NCBI GenBank assembly: GCA_011087745.1
Contig: JAALLB010000056.1
Coordinates: 1-8,915, forward strand
Length of the DNA stretch: 8,915 bases
From: Hyphomicrobiales bacterium
GTDB lineage: Bacteria; Pseudomonadota; Alphaproteobacteria; Rhizobiales; Rhizobiaceae
Direction of reading: 5' to 3'
This document shows, piece after piece, positions 1 through 6,093 of this stretch (position 1 is the first letter of the stretch; each line of letters begins with the position of its first letter). The notes below the pieces were generated by a model. It saw only the letters and a list, made by a program, of their open reading frames with translations, made no database searches and was not told the origin of the DNA. Made by a program: the position numbers and the translations under genes.

Positions 1-1
1 T

Positions 2-53
2 TCGTATCATATCACACCAAAACATTCGGGTTTTGGAGTAGGATGGGTATAAC
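2..53 (+). repeat. Left copy of 52-bp perfect inverted terminal repeat
   Basis: Every base from 2 to 53 pairs with its partner in 8864-8915 (position p pairs with 8917-p). Identity ends at 54, which is A here and T in the other copy read the same way. The copy contains a hairpin (17-23 with 30-36) and a GGAG at 35-38. Read forward, one frame is open from the window edge through the ATG at 43 into the small membrane gene. A second frame is open from the edge and stops at TAA 50-52, one base before the repeat ends. The repeat could thus be the 3' end of a multi-copy gene, a mobile-element end, or an assembly break at a repeated sequence. It reaches the window edge, so its true length is unknown. 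Confidence 0.95.
17..36. repeat. Hairpin inside the terminal repeat
   Basis: CCAAAAC (17-23) and GTTTTGG (30-36) form a perfect 7-bp stem around the 6-base loop ATTCGG. The same structure occurs at 8881-8900 in the other copy. No T-run follows on either strand, so it is not a typical intrinsic terminator. It lies just upstream of the GGAG and ATG of the small membrane gene, where it could affect translation, but it may equally be incidental structure of a repeated element. Confidence 0.6.
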
Positions 54-372
54 AGATTTTTCCGAGAATGCGTTGGTCTTTAAAGCGCTTACCGGCGGTG
101 AAACTCATGCCGTTCAGTGGCCATTGACTGTTATCAAATATGCCATGTTGGGTTTATCCGCCGTATTGCTTTCAACCATTGTAATCGTGCATGGAAATTT
201 GGGTGCAATTACAAAAATATTCCTGCGATTTGTTTTTCCGATTTCAATTGCAATTCTGGTTGCAGGTATTGGTGGCCGGGTAGGTGGTGATCTCGTTGGC
301 GCAACGTTTCCATTGGGATTGTTGCTTCTGGCAGTTTATGCGAAAATACTTAGTGCAGAAAACCAAACCTAG
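43..372 (+). CDS. Small membrane protein, unrecognised (possibly N-terminally extended beyond the window)
   Basis: I do not recognise this 109-residue protein. A polar N-terminus of about 30 residues is followed by three hydrophobic stretches, at about residues 31-50, 61-79 and 84-103, which predict a small inner-membrane protein. The glycine-rich segment GIGGRVGG falls near the end of the second stretch. The ATG at 43 follows GGAG (35-38) at a short 4-base spacing, but this frame has no stop back to the window edge, so the gene may begin outside. The start and ribosome binding site lie in the inverted repeat, so only codons after about residue 4 are unique. Its end overlaps the convergent CDF gene by 4 bases (CTAG). 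It is probably a real gene, because it runs exactly up to its neighbour and the hydrophobic pattern is consistent; the function is unknown. Confidence 0.6.
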   Translation: MGITDFSENALVFKALTGGETHAVQWPLTVIKYAMLGLSAVLLSTIVIVHGNLGAITKIFLRFVFPISIAILVAGIGGRVGGDLVGATFPLGLLLLAVYAKILSAENQT

Positions 373-1325
373 TCTTCTTTTGCTCTTGCTTCTCTGGCAC
401 GAACAACTTCTTCCTTGTGATCCTTGGCGCTTTGAACTTCTATGAACAGCCGCTTTACCATCGGATATTTTTCCTTGATTGCGATCTCCATGAGCGTATT
501 GGTTCGTTCAACCTCGCCTGCAAGTACACTGTCGTTGTAATCTACAGAAAGCGCTAGAAGCACATCGTTTGGCCCACGGTGAAGGGTTCTGATTTCGTTC
601 AGTGCAATAATTGCATCATATTCATTGACCAGTTTTTTGATGTCATCAACAATTTCCGGAGCTGCGGATTCGCCAATCAACAGACCCTTGGTTTCGAGTG
701 CTAGCAATAGTGCGGTACCTGCCAGAATGATGCCAATAACAATGGAGGCAATGCCATCCACTACGGGTAGATTGTAGGTCACCGAAATCCAAATCCCGAT
801 AAGTGCTACGACAAGGCCCAACATTGCAGCGGTGTCTTCAAAGAGGACGGTAAATACTGTGGGATCCTTGGAATCTCTAACAGCTTCAAACAGGCTTTTC
901 TTTCCTCTCATGGTGTTGAATTCCTTGTAGGCAATCCACCAGGCAACGCCTTCAAAGACCATCGCCAGGCTCAAGATGATATAGTTTATTGATGGATCTG
1001 CCACTGGATGAGGGTGTAGAACTTTTTCAATGCCGTGGTAAATCGAAATACCAGCGCCTATCGAGAATATCAAAATAGCAACGATAAATGCCCAGAAGTA
1101 AATTTCAGAAGCGTATCCAAAAGGATGTTTTTCGTCTGCCGGTCTTTTTGAGCGCGCTATGCCATAAAGCAGCAAGCTTTGGTTGCCTGTATCAACCAAT
1201 GAGTGAATGCCCTCAGAGAGCATTGCTGCAGAACCTGTGATACTTGCACCAACGAATTTTGCGATGGCAATTAAACCATTGCCGATCATAGCTGCGTAGA
1301 TGACTTTTTTTGAACCTGATGCCAT
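369..1325 (-). CDS. Cation diffusion facilitator (CDF) family metal transporter
   Basis: This 318-residue inner-membrane protein belongs to the CDF family, whose members export divalent metals (Zn, Fe, Mn, Co) in exchange for protons. The signature is clear: SEGIHSLVDTGNQ (residues 37-49) gives H41, D45 and N48 in the second helix, and HPFGY (67-71) follows the next loop. A second acidic site, EDTAAMLG (163-170), sits in a later helix. This ED-AA-G arrangement recalls the SLC30A9/ZnT9-like branch rather than the His/Asp site of E. coli YiiP. After about residue 215 comes a soluble C-terminal domain of about 100 residues, as usual, with a charged tail. The metal cannot be told from sequence. 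The ATG at 1325 has only a weak upstream AGG. It is divergent from a secreted protein gene and overlaps the convergent membrane gene by 4 bases. Confidence 0.93.
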   Translation of the reverse strand: MASGSKKVIYAAMIGNGLIAIAKFVGASITGSAAMLSEGIHSLVDTGNQSLLLYGIARSKRPADEKHPFGYASEIYFWAFIVAILIFSIGAGISIYHGIEKVLHPHPVADPSINYIILSLAMVFEGVAWWIAYKEFNTMRGKKSLFEAVRDSKDPTVFTVLFEDTAAMLGLVVALIGIWISVTYNLPVVDGIASIVIGIILAGTALLLALETKGLLIGESAAPEIVDDIKKLVNEYDAIIALNEIRTLHRGPNDVLLALSVDYNDSVLAGEVERTNTLMEIAIKEKYPMVKRLFIEVQSAKDHKEEVVRAREARAKED

Positions 1326-1348
1326 GATTTGAGCCTGTGTCCGAATCC

Positions 1349-1354
1349 AGTATA
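1349..1354 (-). promoter_or_regulatory. Candidate -10 element for the CDF gene
   Basis: Read on the minus strand, TATACT matches the sigma-70 -10 consensus in five of six positions and lies about 24 bases upstream of the CDF ATG. No good -35 hexamer is found at the usual 16-18 base spacing (the sequence there is close to AACAGC). The hyphenated palindrome 1368-1386 occupies the -35 region instead, which would suit a promoter that depends on, or is blocked by, a DNA-binding regulator. Confidence 0.35.
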
Positions 1355-1367
1355 ACTGTAAATTGAT

Positions 1368-1386
1368 TTGTGCTGTTTTTGCACAA
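1368..1386. promoter_or_regulatory. Hyphenated palindrome TTGTGC-N7-GCACAA, candidate operator
   Basis: Two perfect 6-base arms (1368-1373 and 1381-1386) flank a 7-base T-rich centre in the divergent region between the CDF gene and the secreted-protein gene. It overlaps the expected -35 area of the CDF promoter. The outer pattern TTGTG-N9-CACA is also present at 3105-3122 in the other divergent region. The arms resemble half-sites of CRP/FNR-type regulators, but the spacing is one base longer than the CRP consensus. The regulator is unknown. Confidence 0.4.
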
Positions 1387-1409
1387 GGGTTTAGTTTTAC
1401 GCAAGGGCA

Positions 1410-1433
1410 ATTGATAAAAGACGATTGATAAAA
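1410..1433 (+). repeat. Tandem 10-bp direct repeat ATTGATAAAA
   Basis: ATTGATAAAA occurs at 1410-1419 and again at 1424-1433, separated by GACG (period 14). It ends directly at the GGAG ribosome binding site (1435-1438) of the secreted-protein gene. Each unit contains a GATAAA that could pass as a weak -10 element, so the pair may be a duplicated promoter or regulator half-site. A recent small duplication is the simpler reading. Confidence 0.55.
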
Positions 1434-1444
1434 TGGAGAAAACC

Positions 1445-1801
1445 ATGCACACTTTACTAAGAATTCTTTTTGTAGCCACTTTTACAGATCCAGTTTTGGC
1501 GGGTGAAGCTTATGTGGTTGATGTAAAGGTTAGCGGTTCTGGCGGAACGTACAATTTTTCTGTGACCGTAAAACACGATGATACCGGCTGGGAGCACTTT
1601 GCCAACCGTTGGGAAGTTGTGGGAAAAGATGGCACGATCTATGGAACACGTGTGTTAGCGCATCCCCATGTTAATGAGCAGCCGTTTACGCGATCTGGCA
1701 GCATAAAAATACCTGCTGGTGTCACTACTGTAATTGTGCGGGCCAATGATCTTGTACACGGCCTTGGTGGCGAAGAGATGAAAGTGTCTCTTCCCAACTA
1801 G
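1445..1801 (+). CDS. Small secreted (periplasmic) protein of unknown function
   Basis: I do not recognise a named family. The protein is 118 residues from the ATG at 1445, chosen because GGAG (1435-1438) sits 6 bases upstream; the in-frame ATG at 1433 overlaps that ribosome binding site. The N-terminus reads as a signal peptide, with cleavage likely after VLA (residue 19). The mature part of about 99 residues has alternating beta-strand character. It carries two motif-like blocks, HDDTGWEHFANRWEV (44-58) and HPHVNEQPFTRS (73-84), plus a late H105. The histidines and E78 could bind a metal, but this is inference. It is divergent from the CDF transporter and ends 23 bases before the yigZ start, so it probably forms a two-gene transcript with yigZ. 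Length and motif density suggest a real, conserved protein. Confidence 0.8.
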   Translation: MHTLLRILFVATFTDPVLAGEAYVVDVKVSGSGGTYNFSVTVKHDDTGWEHFANRWEVVGKDGTIYGTRVLAHPHVNEQPFTRSGSIKIPAGVTTVIVRANDLVHGLGGEEMKVSLPN

Positions 1802-1824
1802 CGTTTAAAAGTTTGGAGTATCGT

Positions 1825-2391
1825 TTGAAACTTTTCACGGTTGAAAAAATGTTTACTGCCGAACTTGAAGAAAAGCAGTCCCGGTTCATTGCGAATTTGG
1901 TTCCTGTTGCCGATTTTCAATCAATACTGGCAGAGCTAAGAAATTCACATTCAAAAGCCTCCCATCATGTTACTGCTTTCCGGGAAATATCTCTTACCGA
2001 TCAAATCAATGAAAATGCCAAGGATGATGGTGAACCGGCTGGTACATCCGGCATGCCTGTTCTCAAGACATTGATTGGTGCAAACCTTATTAATGTCGGT
2101 ATGATTGTAACCCGGTATTTTGGCGGTACCAAACTTGGTACAGGCGGTTTGGCACGCGCTTATACAGGTGCATCCAATCTTGCAATTCAAAGTGCATCAA
2201 TTGTTGAATGGAAACGCATCGGCGTGATTAAACATCATGCGCCCTTCGCCACATCATCCAATATCGAGCGGCAGATCAAGATAGCAGGCTTAAATGTGCT
2301 TGATAGGGAATTTAATGCTGACGGCGTGACGTTTACGATTGAAGGTGCTGTAGATGATATTGAGTGTTTTGAGACCGCTTTGAGTGGCTAG
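1825..2391 (+). CDS. yigZ: IMPACT/YigZ family protein (UPF0029)
   Basis: The protein is 188 residues from TTG 1825. The diagnostic IMPACT/UPF0029 signature is complete in the middle: DDGEPAGTSGMP, then IVTRYFGGTKLGTGGLARAY. This N-terminal domain adopts a ribosomal-protein-S5-like fold. A smaller C-terminal ferredoxin-like domain of about 60 residues follows, as in E. coli YigZ. Eukaryotic IMPACT regulates the Gcn2 pathway; the bacterial role is not settled, with proposals around translation or peptide/nucleic-acid binding. The start is set by GGAG (1815-1818) 6 bases before TTG 1825; an upstream TTG at 1813 overlaps that ribosome binding site and is unlikely. It follows the secreted-protein gene by 23 bases and overlaps the convergent MarC-family gene by 4 bases. 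Confidence 0.9.
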   Translation: MKLFTVEKMFTAELEEKQSRFIANLVPVADFQSILAELRNSHSKASHHVTAFREISLTDQINENAKDDGEPAGTSGMPVLKTLIGANLINVGMIVTRYFGGTKLGTGGLARAYTGASNLAIQSASIVEWKRIGVIKHHAPFATSSNIERQIKIAGLNVLDREFNADGVTFTIEGAVDDIECFETALSG

Positions 2392-3017
2392 GCAACCAAG
2401 GCTTTAACGCCATCGATAACAAATTGAACGGAAAGAGCCGCCAGAAGCACGCCCAAGAGCCTTGTTAGGATCATACGGCCAGTATTTCCCAAATATTTAT
2501 TGAGCAGCTCTGAGGCAACAAATGCCAGAAGAACAAGGCTAATAACAAATCCAATTACTAGGATCAGTATTCCGCGCCATTCCCATCCAGCATCGAATTG
2601 AGTTGATAGAAGAATTGTTGCTGAAATTGCTCCCGGGCCAGCAATCATTGCTAAGGCCAAGGGAAAGACAGCTATATTGGCGATGTGGTCCTTTGTGATT
2701 GCTGTTTTGGTGGCTTGTTCTTTGCGCTCCTGTCTGACACCAAAGACCATCTCAAATGCGATATAAAACAATAGCAATCCACCAGCGACCCGGAAGGCGT
2801 GAATTGTTATACCCAAAGTGTCCAGTATGACCTGCCCAGCGATCAGGAATAAAACTAATAAACCAAAGGCAATCGAACACGCTCGTAACGCTACGGACAG
2901 GCGTTCAGATCTGGTCATGCCTACAGTTACGCCGATGAAAATTGGAACGAGACCTACCGGGTCAATCGTTACAAGAAGTGTAAAAAAGGCATTCAGGATT
3001 GCATCAAATTCAAACAT
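2388..3017 (-). CDS. MarC family (UPF0056/NAAT) inner-membrane protein
   Basis: This 209-residue protein has about six hydrophobic helices and the family's hallmarks: DPVGLVPIF (19-27), a basic loop, FRVAGGLLLFYIAFEM (75-90), and FPLALAMIAGPGAIS (118-132) in the fourth helix. The family is annotated as NAAT transporters or MarC-like proteins. E. coli MarC itself is no longer thought to act in multiple antibiotic resistance, and the substrate of this one cannot be read from sequence. The ATG at 3017 is supported by a strong GAGGA just upstream. It is divergent from gyrA across 181 bases and convergent with yigZ, sharing the tetranucleotide CTAG as both stop codons. From memory, a MarC-family gene near gyrA is common in Rhizobiales-type genomes, which would fit. 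Confidence 0.92.
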   Translation of the reverse strand: MFEFDAILNAFFTLLVTIDPVGLVPIFIGVTVGMTRSERLSVALRACSIAFGLLVLFLIAGQVILDTLGITIHAFRVAGGLLLFYIAFEMVFGVRQERKEQATKTAITKDHIANIAVFPLALAMIAGPGAISATILLSTQFDAGWEWRGILILVIGFVISLVLLAFVASELLNKYLGNTGRMILTRLLGVLLAALSVQFVIDGVKALVA

Positions 3018-3031
3018 ATTTCCTCGATATC

Positions 3032-3051
3032 AGCCTATTGATCAAAAGGCT
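3032..3051. promoter_or_regulatory. 20-bp near-perfect palindrome in the marC-like leader
   Basis: Nine of ten base pairs match around the centre 3041/3042: AGCCT, one mismatch, then the perfect core TTGATCAA, then AGGCT. It begins 15 bases upstream of the MarC-family ATG, next to its ribosome binding site, so it would be in the transcript or at the promoter. It could be a dimeric repressor site or an mRNA hairpin limiting translation. TTGAT/ATCAA are FNR-type half-sites, but here they overlap instead of being 4 bases apart, so an FNR call is not justified. Confidence 0.45.
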
Positions 3052-3104
3052 ACCCAACTAATTTCAATTACTGTTTAATCATGGGTTTAACTCTTTGATA
3101 TTTA

Positions 3105-3123
3105 TTGTGAATTTAATTCACAT
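3105..3123. promoter_or_regulatory. 17-bp perfect palindrome TGTGAATTTAATTCACA, candidate operator
   Basis: Eight-base arms (3106-3113 and 3115-3122) pair perfectly around T3114. The site lies between the MarC-family gene and gyrA. Its centre is about 60 bases upstream of the inferred gyrA transcription start, a distance compatible with an activator, and it could also serve the divergent gene. The half-sites TGTGA/TCACA equal those of the CRP consensus, but the spacer is 7 bases rather than 6. The TTGTG-N9-CACA frame matches the palindrome at 1368-1386. Confidence 0.45.
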
Positions 3124-3137
3124 TTCTGTGTTGAAAT

Positions 3138-3166
3138 TTGGTTGAATCAAGGGAATCGGGTATTGT
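3138..3166 (+). promoter_or_regulatory. Candidate gyrA promoter with two GAATC sites in the spacer
   Basis: TTGGTT (3138-3143) and TATTGT (3161-3166) are separated by 17 bases and make a plausible sigma-70 promoter, predicting a start near 3173 and a leader of about 25 bases. The spacer holds two GANTC sites, GAATC at 3144-3148 and 3153-3157. GANTC is the target of the alphaproteobacterial methyltransferase CcrM, and such sites in promoters are typical of GcrA-controlled, cell-cycle-regulated genes. The promoter hexamers are only moderate matches; the two sites are directly visible. Confidence 0.45.
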
Positions 3167-3198
3167 GTATCAAGTTATTCTAATCTGGGTGAATATTC

Positions 3199-6021
3199 TT
3201 GTCAGACGAAGCCAATACTCCAACTTCCGGTGATGATCCTTCGGACATCAAACCGATTTCCATTATTGAGGAAATGAGTCGATCTTATCTTGATTATGCG
3301 ATGAGCGTGATCGTGAGTAGGGCGCTTCCGGATGTTCGTGATGGCCTTAAGCCCGTGCACCGCAGAATTTTATATTCCATGCATGAAAATGGTTATGACT
3401 GGAATAAGCCCTACCGCAAATCTGCCCGTATTGTCGGTGATGTGATCGGTAAATATCACCCACATGGTGATACTGCTATTTATGATGCCATGGTTCGCAT
3501 GGCGCAGGATTTCTCGCTGCGATTGCCGCTGATTGATGGTCAAGGTAATTTTGGTTCGATTGATGGCGATAAAGCAGCTGCGATGCGTTATACAGAATCG
3601 CGCCTTGCAAAACCCGCCCATGAACTATTATCCGATATTGATAAAGATACAGTCAATTTTCAGGATAACTATGATAATTCTGAACGTGAACCGGTTGTTA
3701 TTCCAGCCAAATTTCCGAATTTATTGGCAAATGGAGCTGGCGGTATTGCGGTTGGCATGGCGACCAATATTCCGCCGCATAACCTTGGTGAATTGATCGA
3801 CGGTTGTTTGAAAATGATCGAGGATCCTGCCGTTTCTCTTGAAGAGATTATGCAGATAATTCCTGGTCCGGACTTTCCAACTGGTGCGATGATTTTGGGC
3901 CGAAGTGGTATCCGTTCAGCTTATGAAACAGGGCGTGGCTCTGTTTTGATGCGTTCTAAGGTTGAAGAAGAAACCATTCGAGGTGATCGACAAGCATTGA
4001 TTGTTACTGAAGTTCCTTATCAGGTCAACAAAGCCTCGATGATCGAAAAAATGGCTGAACTGGTGCGCGACAAGCGTGTTGAAGGTATTTCAGATATTCG
4101 TGATGAGTCTGACCGTGATGGTTACCGCGTTGTCATCGAGCTCAAACGCGATGCCGTTGCAGATGTCGTTCTTAATCAGCTTTATCGCTATACGCCGCTG
4201 CAAACATCATTTGGGTGTAACTTTGTTGCCCTAAACGGCGGCAAGCCTGAGCAAATGAATTTGATGGACATGCTGCGTGCCTTCGTTGCCTTCCGTGAGG
4301 AAGTTGTAACGCGTCGTACCAAATTCCTGCTCAATAAAGCACGCATTCGGGCACATGTGTTGGTTGGTTTGGCGATTGCGGTTGCCAACATCGATGAAGT
4401 TATCAAGCTTATTAGAGGTGCTCCAGATCCAGCAACGGCGCGTTCTGAACTCATGACACGCAATTGGCCTGCCAAAGATGTAGCACCGCTAGTGATGTTG
4501 ATTGATGATCCTCGTCACAAGTTGAATGATGATGGTACCTACAATCTTTCGGAAGAACAGGCTCGTGCCATTCTTGATTTGCGTCTACAACGCCTAACAG
4601 CGCTTGGACGTGACGAGATTGCTGATGAGCTCAATAGTATTGGCGAAGAAATCAAGGATTTCCTCGATATCCTGGCTAGTCGTGTTCGAGTGATGAAAAT
4701 TATCACTGATGAACTTATTGAATTTCGCGATGAATTTGCGACACCACGCCGTACAGAAATCACCGATGGTGGTTTTGATATGGAAGATGAAGACCTTATT
4801 GCCAGAGAATATATGCTCGTGACGGTTAGTCATACCGGCTATATCAAGCGTGTGCCGTTGGATACCTATCGTGCGCAGCGTCGTGGCGGCAAGGGGCGTT
4901 CCGGCATGTCTACGCGCGATGAAGACTTTGTTACGCGTATTTTTGTGGCGAATACCCATACGCCAATGTTGTTCTTCTCGACACGCGGTATTGCCTATAA
5001 ACTCAAAGTCTGGAAACTTCCGCTTTCTGCGCCGCAGGCAAGGGGTAAGGCACTGATAAATATTCTGCCGCTCCAGCAAGGTGAAAGCATCACAACAATT
5101 ATGCCATTGCCTGAGGATGAAGACAGTTGGGAAAACCTCAACATCATGTTTGCAACGACGCAAGGAACAGTGCGACGTAATAAATTGTCAGATTTCCAAC
5201 TGGTCAACCGGAATGGTAAAATTGCCATGAAGCTTGAGGGCGAAGATGGCATTGTTGGTGTTGATACCTGTACAGAAGATGCAACTGCGCTTCTAACGAC
5301 TGCAAAAGGTCAGGCTATTCGCTTTAAAGTTACTGATATTCGTGTGTTTGCTGGGCGTAACTCTGTGGGTGTACGCGGGATCAGACTTGCACCGGATGAT
5401 AAAGTCATCTCGATGACCATCCTTAATCCAACAAAAGCTGAGGCATGGGAAAAAATTGCTTTCCTTAAACAACGCCGGGCATTGTTGGCTGCAGAAAATG
5501 GCGATGAAATTGAAGCAGTTGCTGATGAGCCAGAAGATGAAGGTTCAGAAAATCTCACTTTGACTGATGAGCGTTTTGAGCAAATGCAGGCAAGTGAGCA
5601 AATGATCCTGACGCTGTCTGAGCGCGGGTTCGGCAAACGATCATCCAGCCACGAATATCGTGTTTCTGGTCGTGGTGGCAAAGGTATCGCCGCGATGGCA
5701 GTTAACGATCGTAATGGCGCCCTGATCTCATCCTTCCCGGTTGATGAGACTGATGAAGTGATGTTGGTGACTGATGGCGGTCAACTTATTAGGTGTCCGA
5801 TCAGGGACATTCGCGTAGCGGGTCGATCTACTCAGGGTGTGATAGTGTTTAAAACTGCCAAAGACGAGAAAGTTGTCTCCGTCGAGCGTATCACTGAAAC
5901 TGAGGATGAGGCTGAAGAAGGTGCTGATAGCGAAGTGGCTGAAGGTGAAGCAACACCAGAATCCACCGAAACTGAAACCGGTTCAGACGCAGATAATTCA
6001 GAAAACAACGAAGAAGAATAA
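3199..6021 (+). CDS. gyrA: DNA gyrase subunit A
   Basis: This complete 940-residue GyrA is the DNA-cleaving subunit of the A2B2 gyrase that introduces negative supercoils. The catalytic tyrosine is Y131 in AAAMRYTESRL, preceded by R130. The quinolone-resistance region is HPHGDTAIYD (87-96), with T92 and D96 at E. coli positions 83 and 87. The GyrA box QRRGGKG (560-566) opens the C-terminal beta-pinwheel, and GRGGKG (824-829) is a later blade echo. It exceeds the 875 residues of E. coli GyrA through 9 extra N-terminal residues, a charged insertion at about 745-800, and an acidic tail (about 899-940). The start must be TTG 3199: an in-frame TGA lies at 3190-3192, only ATA and TTC intervene, and the next ATG would remove the conserved N-terminus. 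GGGTGA (3187-3192) is the ribosome binding site. Confidence 0.99.
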   Translation: MSDEANTPTSGDDPSDIKPISIIEEMSRSYLDYAMSVIVSRALPDVRDGLKPVHRRILYSMHENGYDWNKPYRKSARIVGDVIGKYHPHGDTAIYDAMVRMAQDFSLRLPLIDGQGNFGSIDGDKAAAMRYTESRLAKPAHELLSDIDKDTVNFQDNYDNSEREPVVIPAKFPNLLANGAGGIAVGMATNIPPHNLGELIDGCLKMIEDPAVSLEEIMQIIPGPDFPTGAMILGRSGIRSAYETGRGSVLMRSKVEEETIRGDRQALIVTEVPYQVNKASMIEKMAELVRDKRVEGISDIRDESDRDGYRVVIELKRDAVADVVLNQLYRYTPLQTSFGCNFVALNGGKPEQMNLMDMLRAFVAFREEVVTRRTKFLLNKARIRAHVLVGLAIAVANIDEVIKLIRGAPDPATARSELMTRNWPAKDVAPLVMLIDDPRHKLNDDGTYNLSEEQARAILDLRLQRLTALGRDEIADELNSIGEEIKDFLDILASRVRVMKIITDELIEFRDEFATPRRTEITDGGFDMEDEDLIAREYMLVTVSHTGYIKRVPLDTYRAQRRGGKGRSGMSTRDEDFVTRIFVANTHTPMLFFSTRGIAYKLKVWKLPLSAPQARGKALINILPLQQGESITTIMPLPEDEDSWENLNIMFATTQGTVRRNKLSDFQLVNRNGKIAMKLEGEDGIVGVDTCTEDATALLTTAKGQAIRFKVTDIRVFAGRNSVGVRGIRLAPDDKVISMTILNPTKAEAWEKIAFLKQRRALLAAENGDEIEAVADEPEDEGSENLTLTDERFEQMQASEQMILTLSERGFGKRSSSHEYRVSGRGGKGIAAMAVNDRNGALISSFPVDETDEVMLVTDGGQLIRCPIRDIRVAGRSTQGVIVFKTAKDEKVVSVERITETEDEAEEGADSEVAEGEATPESTETETGSDADNSENNEEE

Positions 6022-6058
6022 ATTTTCGAATAAATTCTGAGTTCAAGCGTTATCCATT

Positions 6059-6073
6059 TATAATCTCTATAAT
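6059..6073 (+). promoter_or_regulatory. Two TATAAT hexamers, candidate -10 elements of the cytochrome gene
   Basis: Perfect TATAAT hexamers occur at 6059-6064 and 6068-6073, in the 72-bp gap after gyrA and 20-35 bases before the cytochrome start. The -35 matches are poor: TTCTGA at 6035-6040 is 18 bases from the first, and TTCAAG at 6042-6047 is 20 bases from the second. No terminator-like hairpin follows gyrA, so the cytochrome gene may be served by both read-through and this promoter. Confidence 0.4.
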
Positions 6074-6093
6074 CATGATTTTGGAGCACGACA

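Noticed and set aside
2..53. Repeat as an integron attC site
   Set aside because: The boundary bases GTTATAC/GTATAAC do not fit the attC core consensus (GTTRRRY/RYYYAAC), and no cassette pattern is present.
1433..1444. ATG at 1433 as the start of the secreted-protein gene
   Set aside because: It overlaps the GGAG that is ideally placed for ATG 1445, and starting at 1445 gives a cleaner signal peptide.
3105..3123. A canonical CRP binding site
   Set aside because: The half-sites match, but the spacer is 7 rather than 6 bases. It is reported only as a palindrome with an unknown regulator.
3475..3486. Threonine (T92) at the position of E. coli GyrA S83, as a possible fluoroquinolone-resistance change
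   Set aside because: Threonine is the wild-type residue at this position in some susceptible bacteria (for example Pseudomonas aeruginosa), and the aspartate at position 96 (E. coli D87) is intact. It is not evidence of resistance.
4594..5163. A 189-codon open frame on the minus strand inside gyrA, plus several shorter antisense frames there
   Set aside because: gyrA is unambiguous across the whole stretch, and the antisense product has no recognisable motif or ribosome binding site. It is a shadow of the coding strand.
6019..6034. AATTT/AAATT inverted repeat just after gyrA as a terminator
   Set aside because: The stem is only five A/T pairs with no T-run, too weak for an intrinsic terminator.
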